IMG/VR virus record: IMGVR_UViG_3300035661_000211
Coordinates: 1-33,528 of that record
Direction: 5' to 3' (one strand)
Length of the DNA: 33,528 bases
Source: a virus
Position numbers and translations under genes: made by a program. The stretch's first letter is position 1. Every line of letters starts with the position of its first letter. Of this stretch, positions 6,795-14,866 are shown one piece after another. The notes under the pieces are model-generated. The model searched no databases, was not told the DNA's origin, and was given only the letters and a program-made list of their open reading frames with translations.

Positions 6795-8041
6795 TGAACA
6801 GTTTCGTCGCCTCGAAACAATTCTTGCAGAAGCCCACGCGAGGTGCCTTGCTCGATTCAGGGGCAAGCCTCAACCGTGGATGCGTGTTTCGAGCGATTTT
6901 CAACGAAAGGACTGGGCCACCGTTCGACCTTATTTCTCGAACTTTCGGAAGTTTGCAGAGCACTGGGGCCAACCTTCCCACGTGGCAAGCTGCCAAGATT
7001 CCCCCTCTGCCCACCGTCTATTCTGCCACTGTGGCACAGACCATGGGGCCATGCCTTGGAACCGACGGATCCACAAATTGGATTCAATGGCCAAGCACGA
7101 TTCCGGCCGCGAAGCTTGTCACGCCTTTGACGGTTTTTGTCCGCGTTTATATTCCTGCCTGGAATGGCACAGCATCTGTGATTTCTTCCGACGACAGCAA
7201 CGGCGTTTGGTTGATTATTAGTGGCCGCTCGCTCGTCTACCGAATTGGCGGAAGCTCGATATTCAGTTGGGCAACTGGATTCACGACCACGGCTGATGGC
7301 TGCTGGGTAACGATTTCGGTAAGTGACAGCGCTAAAGCGCAGACGCTCTATTGTAATGGCGTACCCGTCGCGACGAGCGCCACGACGACCACGTCGCCAA
7401 CGGCGGCTGGGACCATGTTTTTCGGCACGCGTGGCACGGCCCACACGTTTATAGATTCCCTTATATATCACGATGCTGCTCTGTGGAATCGAGTGCTTAC
7501 CGACCGTGAACACTGGCTGATCGCCAACGATCCAACTTGGGGATTCCTGCAGCCGAACACTCGCCGATTCGCGACCTTCGGATCGGCCTCGTTTATCTCG
7601 GGCTGCCTTGGCGGTTGCCAACTCGGCGGCAACGGAGTCACGACCGTCACCTTCCCCACGCTCAACTCGGGCGGTGTCTTGGTCGGTGGCACAAATATCT
7701 TGTCCTTCGGATTCACAGTCTCGACCAGCTCTCTCGGTGGAGCGTTAGCCGGCGGAGCCAACGCGAGCGGCTTCACTTTCGCCGCAACCACCGCTTCGTC
7801 CGGTGGCTGCCAACTCGGCGGATTGAACGCTTCGGATTTCGGCGTCACGTTTCGACCCTACAGTCTCGGCGGCATCTTGGTCGGTGGCACGGCCACGCTC
7901 AGCTCAGCCTACGTCGAATGCACAACCCAGCTCACGGCCGTCGTGACCGAACAAGACACGTTCCTTGACGAGCGATGGTCGACGGTCATTCAAGCCACGA
8001 GCCAGGTCGATCCCGAATGGTCCACCATCACCCCTAACTGA
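6794..8041 (+). CDS. LamG-like lectin-fold virion protein with glycine-rich repeats
   Basis: A 415-residue protein. Residues about 95-245 look like a concanavalin/LamG sandwich: TVFVRVYIPAWNG, then SVISSDDSNGVWLIISG, then TLYCNGVPVA and the family ending LWNRVLTDREHWLIANDPTW. Such domains bind sugars or surface polymers and are common in phage appendages. Residues about 268-385 are five glycine-rich repeats of about 22 residues. The last 30 residues are acidic with Trp. It has no signal peptide. It may be a head fibre or adhesin, since it lies between capsid and neck genes rather than after the tape measure. The first half is less GC-rich than the neighbours. Confidence 0.7.
   Translation: MNSFVASKQFLQKPTRGALLDSGASLNRGCVFRAIFNERTGPPFDLISRTFGSLQSTGANLPTWQAAKIPPLPTVYSATVAQTMGPCLGTDGSTNWIQWPSTIPAAKLVTPLTVFVRVYIPAWNGTASVISSDDSNGVWLIISGRSLVYRIGGSSIFSWATGFTTTADGCWVTISVSDSAKAQTLYCNGVPVATSATTTTSPTAAGTMFFGTRGTAHTFIDSLIYHDAALWNRVLTDREHWLIANDPTWGFLQPNTRRFATFGSASFISGCLGGCQLGGNGVTTVTFPTLNSGGVLVGGTNILSFGFTVSTSSLGGALAGGANASGFTFAATTASSGGCQLGGLNASDFGVTFRPYSLGGILVGGTATLSSAYVECTTQLTAVVTEQDTFLDERWSTVIQATSQVDPEWSTITPN
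7597..7920 (+). repeat. Five tandem glycine-rich coding repeats of about 66 bp
   Basis: The repeat encodes units of the form SLGG-x-LxGGxN-x-SxFGFT. Near-identical DNA blocks alternate: CAACTCGGCGG follows GGTTGC or GGCTGC in units 1 and 4, and TCTTGGTCGGTGGCAC occurs in units 2 and 5. Mixed spacing of related blocks suggests growth by duplication of a two- or three-unit segment. Confidence 0.7.
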
Positions 8042-8052
8042 TCGAGGCACAC

Positions 8053-8886
8053 ATGGCGGTTCAGCAAGTGCTTGAACTCGAACAAGGGGCTCGTGGTGTC
8101 TGGACCATCACCCTCTCCGACTCACAAGGCGGCTCGCCTTCAGGCTTAAGCGGTGCCGACTCGGTCTCGGCCGCGATCTGGAATGGCGACGACGGAGCTG
8201 TGCTCGCGACTCCTACGTGCGTCTGGGCCACGGCTCCCACCTCGCTCACGCTCACGATCACCTCGACCGACACAGCAAGCCTCACAGCTCAGCCTTACCC
8301 GATTCGTGCTTACATCACGCACTCTGGCCAAGTGATCCCAGCTTGGCGAGGTTGGCTCGATCTCAGATCTACGCCTGGCTCAGCCACTGCCAAGCCGACG
8401 TACAGCACGTTCTCTGATATGTGTCTGTACGCTGGTGATTGGATTCGCAAGGTGATGATCGAGACATCCGAGAGCGGATTCCAGACAGAGCGAGCACGCG
8501 CTCGAACGCGGCTTGAGGAAGTCATCCTCGCACGCTATCGACCTTCAGCCTTCATGTATCGAGCAGACCTTTCGCTCGGTGGCTATGGCACGAACTTCGC
8601 CCCCGAAGCTCCTAACCCTTGGCTCAAGACTCAGCTCGCTGCCAACTATCTGATCGTCACAAATAAGGTCATCGAGATCTGTTCGCGTCTGGCCATTTAT
8701 TACGCGTGCACACAGTCGCTCGGCACTCCGGGCAAAGACAACGTCTACGAGGCTGAAGGCATGAGGCAGAAGGCCGAAGCTTCACGACTGTTCAAGTCGT
8801 ATGTCGCCGAGATCGACATCAACTCGGATGGTCTGCCCGACCTCACGATCAATTGTGGCGTCCTCAACGTGAGGAGTCTTCGCTGA
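8053..8886 (+). CDS. Putative head-tail connector protein with N-terminal beta domain
   Basis: A 277-residue protein in two parts. Residues 1-105 are a beta domain (VLELEQGARGVWTITLSD, then SLTLTITSTD and PIRAYITHSGQ) resembling small Ig-like domains seen in phage neck and baseplate proteins. Residues 115-277 are helical with Arg-rich helices (FQTERARARTRLEEVILARY) and end in DINSDGLPDLTINCG, a pattern found in gp6-type connectors. It is the first gene of the neck/tail block, as expected for an adaptor that binds the portal. The fusion of the two parts is less usual. Confidence 0.6.
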   Translation: MAVQQVLELEQGARGVWTITLSDSQGGSPSGLSGADSVSAAIWNGDDGAVLATPTCVWATAPTSLTLTITSTDTASLTAQPYPIRAYITHSGQVIPAWRGWLDLRSTPGSATAKPTYSTFSDMCLYAGDWIRKVMIETSESGFQTERARARTRLEEVILARYRPSAFMYRADLSLGGYGTNFAPEAPNPWLKTQLAANYLIVTNKVIEICSRLAIYYACTQSLGTPGKDNVYEAEGMRQKAEASRLFKSYVAEIDINSDGLPDLTINCGVLNVRSLR

Positions 8887-9398
8887 TGCCACTCGCTGGA
8901 CTGCCACTGCTACCTGACGAACTCTCGACGGCCTGGCTCGGCTTCGTGGCGATCTTTCGCCGCAACGCCAAGCTCAAGTCGATCGGTCTGCAGATCCACT
9001 CGTGGACTGGTGATCCGACCGACTCTGACGAGCCAGGCGAAGGCAATCTGCCATGGCTCCGCATGACGCCTCAAGCCGAAGAATCGAGCTGGGGACCACA
9101 GCGGACTTTGTATTGTCCGATGCTCGTGGAATTCGACATCGCTCTTGATGGCATCGACCTTGTCGAAGGCATGAGATTCTGGTCGCTCATCGTCTCGATC
9201 ATCTACGGCGTCCGCAACGACTCAGCATCAACCGCAACGGCCAAGGCCGCTCTCAATGCGGTCGGGATCTCGGCCGTCGACGTGGTTAAGCCTGGCTACG
9301 GCCTGAAGGCTGAAGCCAAAGACAATCAGATCATTCAACGATTCCAAGGCATCGTCCGTCTCCAAGTCTTCCAGTGCGCCAACGGCGTTCTCTCTTGA
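8886..9398 (+). CDS. Putative neck or tail-completion protein
   Basis: A 170-residue protein; the ATG at 8886 overlaps the previous stop codon (TGATG), which decides this start over a longer in-frame extension. Predicted alternating helix and strand with a central beta part (RTLYCPMLVEFDIALDG) and a C-terminal strand (GIVRLQVFQC) fits tail-terminator or minor tail proteins. Its place between connector and HK97 gp10-like genes supports a neck role. No specific family is recognised with certainty. Confidence 0.55.
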   Translation: MPLAGLPLLPDELSTAWLGFVAIFRRNAKLKSIGLQIHSWTGDPTDSDEPGEGNLPWLRMTPQAEESSWGPQRTLYCPMLVEFDIALDGIDLVEGMRFWSLIVSIIYGVRNDSASTATAKAALNAVGISAVDVVKPGYGLKAEAKDNQIIQRFQGIVRLQVFQCANGVLS

Positions 9399-9409
9399 GG
9401 CTCAAACTC

Positions 9410-9925
9410 ATGTCGGTCACAAGCCCATATCTCTTCAAAACACCCCGCTCGTCGGGCCTCAATACCAAAGCGCTCAAAGCCGCTGCCTTGCACTTCGCGA
9501 GCAAGCTGGTCGAAGGCGATGAGGTACCAGTCGGCACCTATGACCTCAGTGGCGTGAGGCTCGTGATCGATCTCGGTGAAGGGGCTGTCGTAGTTCGTGG
9601 GCCGGGCGACAATGGCGATGGTTTCGACAAGGCTGGAGCGAAGAAGGTCGTGGTCTCCCACGAAGCCTTGATCATGTTGCTCGATCAAGCTGGGCTGCTC
9701 AAATCGCTCACCGCCGAAGAGTGGAATGCCTTCGCGGCCAATGCTGTAAAGACGATCGGCAAAGGTCGAATCAGTAACAACGGAGCGGCTGCAATCATCG
9801 CCGTCGAGTTGCTCAGCAAGACTCTCACCGAGGGCGCTCCTTCGACGAAGCGTAAGACCCCAGCCAACCGACTCGGCACCGAGCATGCGTCCGTCCGCGT
9901 CTCGCTCGCGAGCGATCTGGAGTAA
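9410..9925 (+). CDS. Hypothetical protein of the neck/tail block
   Basis: A 171-residue protein. ATG at 9410 is chosen because a GAGG site, overlapping the previous stop, lies 9 bases upstream. Residues 20-65 have strand-turn-strand character (VRLVIDLGEGAVVVRGPGDN). Residues 75-130 are helical (LIMLLDQAGLLKSLTAEEW), and the C-terminus is basic (TKRKTPANR). I do not recognise a family. Position suggests a neck or tail assembly factor, possibly not in the virion. Confidence 0.5.
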   Translation: MSVTSPYLFKTPRSSGLNTKALKAAALHFASKLVEGDEVPVGTYDLSGVRLVIDLGEGAVVVRGPGDNGDGFDKAGAKKVVVSHEALIMLLDQAGLLKSLTAEEWNAFAANAVKTIGKGRISNNGAAAIIAVELLSKTLTEGAPSTKRKTPANRLGTEHASVRVSLASDLE

Positions 9926-9931
9926 GACCCC

Positions 9932-10294
9932 ATGGGCAGGATTCTGGACGCACTGAGCAGCTTCCGTGATCGGTTCAAAAGTCAGCGATCGAAGAACCTC
10001 ACCGAAGCTGCTCAGTATCTCGAAGGGCAGTGGAAGCAAACGTGCTCAGTGCCTGGCACGAAGGAATCCCCTGCCCGGCCTGGCTCCGCTCCTCACATGG
10101 TCCAGGGCGGCATGATGCGAGCCCTCAAGGTCGTGCCCAACACGTCGACCATGACTCTGGAAATGCACTACGGATCGAGCGTCGCGAGCTATCAAGATCA
10201 CGGCACGAGCAAGATGGCCGCTCGACCTCACAGAACGATCACGCTCGATAAGTCTCGACCACAGCTCTTCACGATTCTCGGCAAGAAGAAATAG
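9932..10294 (+). CDS. HK97 gp10-like tail-completion protein
   Basis: A 120-residue basic protein. The segment SYQDHGTSKMAARPHRTITLD near residues 85-105 matches the hallmark of the HK97 gp10-like family (Y-x-x-x-GTSKMAA-x-PF). Members sit at the head-tail joint and finish the tail or neck. An N-terminal amphipathic helix (LDALSSFRDRFKSQRSKNL) is also usual for the family. Length is typical. Its Shine-Dalgarno overlaps the end of the previous gene. Confidence 0.75.
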   Translation: MGRILDALSSFRDRFKSQRSKNLTEAAQYLEGQWKQTCSVPGTKESPARPGSAPHMVQGGMMRALKVVPNTSTMTLEMHYGSSVASYQDHGTSKMAARPHRTITLDKSRPQLFTILGKKK

Positions 10295-10303
10295 GAGGCT
10301 CTC

Positions 10304-10831
10304 TTGGCTGTCAGCGGAAATCTAACGGCGGGGATCTCCGTGTCGGAGAAGATCACGCCCACGACGATCGAGAGCATTGCGAGCCGAGCCATCAAAGCTG
10401 GGCAGACTTCGATCACGCTCGACGACGGCACGAGTGACTTTCAGTGCAAGTTCATTTGGTCCGATCGCCTCGCTCTCGCGGCCACGACGAAGACATACGA
10501 CCTCACAGCCTTGCCAGTACCCAACGTGGCTGGCTACGGAACGGGCTCACCGATCATCACCTTGGCCAAGGTTAAGGCCATCTATCTGATCAATGAATCG
10601 ATCACTGACGGACAGATTCTCTACTTCGGCAATGCTGGATCGAATATCTGGTCAGCATGCTTCGACACTTCGACCAATCGTGAGTTGATCATGCCTGGCT
10701 CGCCGATGCTCAAGTCCAACCTGATGGCCCAAGGCTCCAACCCTTGGACCGTCGATGCGACTCATAAAAATATCAAGATCGACTCTGGAGCCAACACGAT
10801 CACATACACGATCGTGATTCTCGGCTCTTGA
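10304..10831 (+). CDS. Conserved beta-rich structural protein
   Basis: A 175-residue protein starting at TTG after a GGAGG site. The central and last parts carry a pattern known to me from phage structural proteins of unassigned role: YLINESITDGQILYFGNAG, then NPWTVDATHKNIKIDSGA and a final ITYTIVILGS strand. It lies between the gp10-like gene and the tail-tube gene, so it is probably a virion protein of the tail or head surface. It is followed by a leader element shared with the capsid gene. Confidence 0.6.
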   Translation: MAVSGNLTAGISVSEKITPTTIESIASRAIKAGQTSITLDDGTSDFQCKFIWSDRLALAATTKTYDLTALPVPNVAGYGTGSPIITLAKVKAIYLINESITDGQILYFGNAGSNIWSACFDTSTNRELIMPGSPMLKSNLMAQGSNPWTVDATHKNIKIDSGANTITYTIVILGS

Positions 10832-10847
10832 TCTGATCTCGCCTCTC

Positions 10848-10887
10848 GCCTTGCTCCCACCCACCTCTCGGCCCGTTCGCGGCCACG
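10848..10887 (+). promoter_or_regulatory. Conserved leader element upstream of the tail-tube gene
   Basis: This second copy of the element at 3135-3170 has the same GCCTTGCTCCCACC block and the same 20-base core CTCTCGGCCCGTTCGCGGCC (10865-10884), with 4 extra bases (CACC) between them. Both copies also follow a TGATCTGATC sequence at the end of the upstream gene. It marks the start of another strongly expressed gene. Confidence 0.5.
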
Positions 10888-10927
10888 CTTCACATCCCAC
10901 ATCACACCACATCAGCGAGGCACACCC

Positions 10928-11320
10928 ATGGCATACACGGCCATTGCACCGACTTACGTTAGCGGCTATGGCGGAGCTGTGCTGATCGACGCGACGGCTC
11001 AGCCGATTACCGATTGGGACGGCAACCAGCAAGTCGGCACATTCGACGCCACCAACTCGACGAGCGGCGGCAACGCCTCCCCCGAACGCACAATCATGTC
11101 CATGACTGGATCATTCACGTGCGTCTGGCCAGTCACGGCTGGATATCCCCCGATCGCCGCGGGTGAGATTCACATTCTGAAGCTGCTCGTTCAGACGGGC
11201 TCGTTCTGGCAGTTCAACGCCCTCATTACTGGCGTGTCTCCCAAGCTCGCCGTCAACGGTGGCGTCACCTATTCCGTCACGTACATGAGCAAGGGGGCGA
11301 TCACCGTCCCGGTCGCATAA
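10928..11320 (+). CDS. Major tail tube protein (probable)
   Basis: A 130-residue beta-rich protein. The pattern of an early strand (YGGAVLIDATAQPITDWDG), TFDATNSTSGGN, a MSMTGSFTCVWPV segment, and a final VTYSVTYMSKGAITV strand fits the compact tail-tube fold of lambda-type and related phages. It precedes a chaperone-like gene and the tape measure, exactly as expected, and has its own long leader with the repeated element, consistent with high copy number. The length is short but within range. Confidence 0.72.
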   Translation: MAYTAIAPTYVSGYGGAVLIDATAQPITDWDGNQQVGTFDATNSTSGGNASPERTIMSMTGSFTCVWPVTAGYPPIAAGEIHILKLLVQTGSFWQFNALITGVSPKLAVNGGVTYSVTYMSKGAITVPVA

Positions 11321-11325
11321 TCGGC

Positions 11326-12084
11326 ATGAGCAACGACATCACCAAAGTTATTCCCTGCCCTATGCCCGTCAGCCTTGGAGGCATCACCGTCATGGTGTCG
11401 CCTCTGAGGCTGCGTGAGTTTGGTCAGCTCCAAGCGTGGCTCAATCGCGTCGTCCCCAATCCGCTCGAAGAGGCCCGAGACTCGATCGACGCGGCCGACG
11501 GCGATGCTCGTCTCGCTGTGCTTGGCGAAGTCTTGGGCAAGCTCGCGACGTGGCCAGTCCGCTATGGCTCTGAGCTAGGTGGCAAGCTGTTCTCGACCGA
11601 AGCTGGGGCTCGATTCTTCCTTGCTGTGGCCTTGTCTCGATCAGATGCCGATGCCACTGAAGAGCTAATCGTCCACCTCGTAAAACGGATCACAGCCGAC
11701 GAGTGGCGACGGCTCTCGTGCGTGCTGTTCGCGAGTGATCCACTCGAGGAAGTGACGCGTCTGCTCGACACCGACCCGAAGCCACAAGCTCCGGGCGAAG
11801 ATCTCAATTGGTCGGAAGCCTTCGCCCAAGTCGCCGAGAGCACTGGCTGGACCTTCGCGGCGATCGCCGACTTGACGCTCGCTCAGTGGTCCGCAATTCG
11901 GACTGGCGGCAAAGCGATCAACCCATTCGAGCCACGTCACGGTGAGAGCTATGCCGACGCCGATCGCCGACGTCGCAAGCTGCTCTATGGCGACGAGGCC
12001 TTCATCACTGAAGCCGAGAAAGACCAGCTCCGAGCCGCGGCGGCGTTGTTCCCTGGCCAGGCCGTCTTACCAGAGGGGATCTAA
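11326..12084 (+). CDS. Tail assembly chaperone-like protein
   Basis: A 252-residue acidic, mostly helical protein located directly between the tail tube and tape measure genes, the place of the gpG/gpT-type tail chaperone. N-terminal strands (VSLGGITVMVSPLRLREFG) resemble those of tail chaperones that mimic tube proteins, and the rest is helical (FFLAVALSRSDADATEELIVHLV). The usual programmed frameshift was not identified: a single frame covers the whole span and stops one base before the tape measure start. The frameshift may be absent here. Confidence 0.65.
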   Translation: MSNDITKVIPCPMPVSLGGITVMVSPLRLREFGQLQAWLNRVVPNPLEEARDSIDAADGDARLAVLGEVLGKLATWPVRYGSELGGKLFSTEAGARFFLAVALSRSDADATEELIVHLVKRITADEWRRLSCVLFASDPLEEVTRLLDTDPKPQAPGEDLNWSEAFAQVAESTGWTFAAIADLTLAQWSAIRTGGKAINPFEPRHGESYADADRRRRKLLYGDEAFITEAEKDQLRAAAALFPGQAVLPEGI

Positions 12085-13644
12085 ATGGGATTCTTCGGCG
12101 GATCGGCAGACGAGGTTTATCGCATTCAGGTCGAAGCCAATGACGCTGAAGTCAAACGGCTCAAGGATGCGATCGAGCAAGAAGAAGCGGCCCTCAAGAA
12201 GCTGATCTCAAGCTTCGGCATGGCGAGCCAGGCTCAGATCAAGTCTGACTCTGAGGTTAAGGCCTACACGGCTTCGATCAAGAATCTGAATCGCGAGCTG
12301 GCGTCCGTTGGCGGCTCGGGCGGTGGCCTCGATCAGATCGGCAATGGGGCTGGCAAAGCTGGCCAGAAGCTGGTGAATCTGGGTCGAATGTTCGACGACT
12401 TGCAATACGTCCCACAGCAAGGCTTGCGGCCGATCATCAATAACGTGATGGAAATGGTGCCAGCGATCGGCATGGCGATGATCGCGGTCCAGCTCTTGAT
12501 CACGAACTGGGATAGCTTCTCCAAGCTCATCGGCATGGGAGCAACGAAGACTGAAGCCGAGCGAATGGATGAGCTGGCCAAGAGCACAAGTCGCACGGCC
12601 GACGAAACCGCTCGACTGGTCAAATACAAAGAACAGCAAGCAACGATTGAAAGTCAGCGTACAAGCAAAACGAGCACTCAAAAAAATCAGGCCAAAGGGG
12701 TTAACGAGGCCGTTGCCGAGACTGGTGTCGACAGCATCGTCAAAGGTTTAGTTGAAACAAATCGTCGTGGAATGATTAACGGAGACCCTGAAGCTGGAAA
12801 GCTAGAAGCCGCTTTTCAGACCCAAGTCAAAGGTCTGAGAATGTCCACGAATTACGCTATGGGTCAAAAGGAAGCCGAGAGTGCCTTAAGCGAATCACCA
12901 GAAATGAAGGCCCTGGAGACTCGGCTCGACCAACTTGCTCGCACTCAAATCGCCGACGCTGCCAACAGCCCCAGCAAGCTTGAAGATCTCCGCAATAAAG
13001 TCGCCAAGAATCCGAAGGCTTTCGGTAAGGGCGGTGCAGACCTTCTCAGCCAGCTCAATGCCTCAAGTGCTACTGGTCAAGCTCAAGACAAAGCTCTCGA
13101 AGCATTTCAGAAAGACTCGGCGTCTGATGCCAATCTCAGGATGAAGGCCGATGATCAGAAGGAAAAAGAAGCGAAAGAGCTGACCAAATCCCTCAACGAG
13201 CAAGGCAAAGCTTCTGAAGAGGCGATGAACCTCGAACGCGACAACAAGAAGAAAGCCCTCAAGGATCAAGTCGACGCTGGCAAAGACAGTGGCGTTATGG
13301 AGCCACTCAAGAATCTGATGATGCATGGCTTGAGCAAAGACGAAGCGGCCAAGATTCTCGCTCCGTCATTTGGCAAAGAAGCGGCTGGGTTGCTCGCCGA
13401 CGATGCTCACGGAGCTGCACAGCGAGGTCTCGCGCATGAGGCCATCCAGCAAGCGAATCAAAAGGGCCCCAACTCCGAGACGGTGGGGTCGATGGAATTC
13501 GCTCGCAAGATTCAATCGGGAGTCAGTCCCGACAAGACACTTGAGAAGCAACTCGCTACCATGAACGCAAGTCGTGAGCTGCTCGCTCAGATCGTCAAAA
13601 ACACCACGGCCGCAAAGAATCAAGCTCCAGTGCTCGGAAAATAA
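12085..13644 (+). CDS. Tail tape measure protein
   Basis: A 519-residue helical protein, the longest coding frame in the tail block. It measures tail length during assembly and passes through the membrane during infection. Residues 20-75 are coiled coil (EVKRLKDAIEQEEAALKKL). One hydrophobic stretch is seen near residues 115-140 (IINNVMEMVPAIGMAMIAVQ), typical of the family. Residues 160-430 are Lys/Glu/Ala/Gln-rich coiled coil. By the family rule of about 1.5 angstrom per residue the tail would be roughly 75-80 nm. Part of 12640-13100 is more AT-rich than its neighbours. Confidence 0.82.
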   Translation: MGFFGGSADEVYRIQVEANDAEVKRLKDAIEQEEAALKKLISSFGMASQAQIKSDSEVKAYTASIKNLNRELASVGGSGGGLDQIGNGAGKAGQKLVNLGRMFDDLQYVPQQGLRPIINNVMEMVPAIGMAMIAVQLLITNWDSFSKLIGMGATKTEAERMDELAKSTSRTADETARLVKYKEQQATIESQRTSKTSTQKNQAKGVNEAVAETGVDSIVKGLVETNRRGMINGDPEAGKLEAAFQTQVKGLRMSTNYAMGQKEAESALSESPEMKALETRLDQLARTQIADAANSPSKLEDLRNKVAKNPKAFGKGGADLLSQLNASSATGQAQDKALEAFQKDSASDANLRMKADDQKEKEAKELTKSLNEQGKASEEAMNLERDNKKKALKDQVDAGKDSGVMEPLKNLMMHGLSKDEAAKILAPSFGKEAAGLLADDAHGAAQRGLAHEAIQQANQKGPNSETVGSMEFARKIQSGVSPDKTLEKQLATMNASRELLAQIVKNTTAAKNQAPVLGK

Positions 13645-13676
13645 CCCTCGTTTCCCACTACCGATCGAGGCCACTC

Positions 13677-14477
13677 GTGCAACTCAGCGACATCACAGTC
13701 CCGTTCACTTTGCTCAACAATCCCGACGGCACAGGCGCTGCGGGCGGCGAGTGGCACGTCGGCGGACGCACTGAGTACATGAGCTTCTTTGTGAAGTATG
13801 AAGATCTTGAAGAGTTCTGTTCGCAAGTGGCTGGAGTCCCCACAAGCTTCGGCACTGGCACTGGCGCAATCATCACTCAGCAAGTTCCTCTGCAGCATCC
13901 TCGCGTGAAGCGTCTGTACGCGTGCCAGATCGAGCACAAGGAAGCCACGAGCGACGAGTTTGTGACCACGTCGCGACCGTTCGCGGCTTGTCAGGTCACA
14001 GTGACATTTAAGGCCTTTGAGTACGATCCAGGGAACGGCGACACGCCCTGGATCAAGATCCAAGCTCAAGGATCTAGCGATATGATCACGCTTCCTGGCG
14101 TGCCGTTCGCTTTCAGCACTGGCGAAAAGATCGAGCAAGACATCGGTCGGATCGTCGGCCAAGTCGCTTTCCAGCTCACGCGATTCCAGATCCCTGACTT
14201 TGATCAGTGGTGTAGCGTGGCCATCCCCTTGATGGGATACGTGAACAGCTCAGCTCTCACGATCTCGAAGACAACCTTCGCGGCTGGGCTCGTACTCTTC
14301 CCCACGTTCGATCTCAGCTCGCAAACCAACTTCCTTGGCTCGCCTCAGACTCAGGTCACATTCCCGATCGTCTATCGAACGCTCAATTGGAATTACGGCA
14401 TGCGATCGGATGGGGTCTATGATGCGATCACGCCATCGCCCTATCCGACGGCCGATCTGTCAGCACTCCTCAAATGA
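13677..14477 (+). CDS. Putative distal tail or tail-tip protein
   Basis: A 266-residue protein with GTG start and GAGG site. It is beta-rich (VTFKAFEYDPGNGDTPW, VAFQLTRFQIPDFDQW, QVTFPIVYRTLNWNYG) and is the first gene after the tape measure, which is the usual place for the distal tail protein. No specific motif of that family is certain. Regular Trp and Tyr near the C-terminus suggest a virion surface protein. Confidence 0.55.
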   Translation: MQLSDITVPFTLLNNPDGTGAAGGEWHVGGRTEYMSFFVKYEDLEEFCSQVAGVPTSFGTGTGAIITQQVPLQHPRVKRLYACQIEHKEATSDEFVTTSRPFAACQVTVTFKAFEYDPGNGDTPWIKIQAQGSSDMITLPGVPFAFSTGEKIEQDIGRIVGQVAFQLTRFQIPDFDQWCSVAIPLMGYVNSSALTISKTTFAAGLVLFPTFDLSSQTNFLGSPQTQVTFPIVYRTLNWNYGMRSDGVYDAITPSPYPTADLSALLK

Positions 14478-14866
14478 ACGACACTAACCTCCCAAGATGG
14501 AAGGCTGGCACTGAGCTGGTCTCCGAGGATCTCAATCAGCTCTCGCGAGCTGGCGACACAGCCCTCTCGTTTTCAGTCGATGCCTCGACTGGTTTGGAGT
14601 TGGTTCGGCTGCCTCACGCTCGGATCTTGCGAGCGAATCGCAAGCTCGAATGCTGGGTCAAGATCACTGGGGGAGGCGCGTCGGGCATCTATGCTGGGAC
14701 TGAGCAGCTCGAAGCGTCGGGCGGAACCTGGTCGAACGGCATACGGAGCTGGACGGCTGGGTCTGGTCTCTTACGCGAGAGTAACGGTCTGACCACTGTA
14801 CCGATCGGTGGCACTGTGATCGTGCGAGCTTGGAACGATCGCTACTTCTGGAGGTTCGTCTATTGA
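14474..14866 (+). CDS. Tail-tip protein, first of a duplicated pair
   Basis: A 130-residue protein starting in the ATGA overlap with the previous gene. Its first 60 residues (NLPRWKAGTELVSEDLNQLSRAG) are paralogous to the next gene (NLPKWRSGVELDSASLNELARG), and the next 60 also align (GTWSNGIRSWTAGSG with GTWANGTRSGTAYEV, and IVRAWNDRYFWRFVY with VVRLHPDRVGAWRFQW). Hence the two came from tandem duplication. The role is probably in the tail tip or a side fibre; no enzyme motif is seen. Confidence 0.6.
   Translation: MNDTNLPRWKAGTELVSEDLNQLSRAGDTALSFSVDASTGLELVRLPHARILRANRKLECWVKITGGGASGIYAGTEQLEASGGTWSNGIRSWTAGSGLLRESNGLTTVPIGGTVIVRAWNDRYFWRFVY

Noticed and set aside
7597-7920. CRISPR-like array
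   Set aside because: The regular repeats are in frame, coding and glycine-rich within a single gene. There are no unique spacers of constant length and no cas genes in the genome.
11326-12084. Programmed frameshift in the tail chaperone gene
   Set aside because: I looked for a slippery site and a second frame before the tape measure. The single frame covers the whole distance and no convincing slippery heptamer was found.
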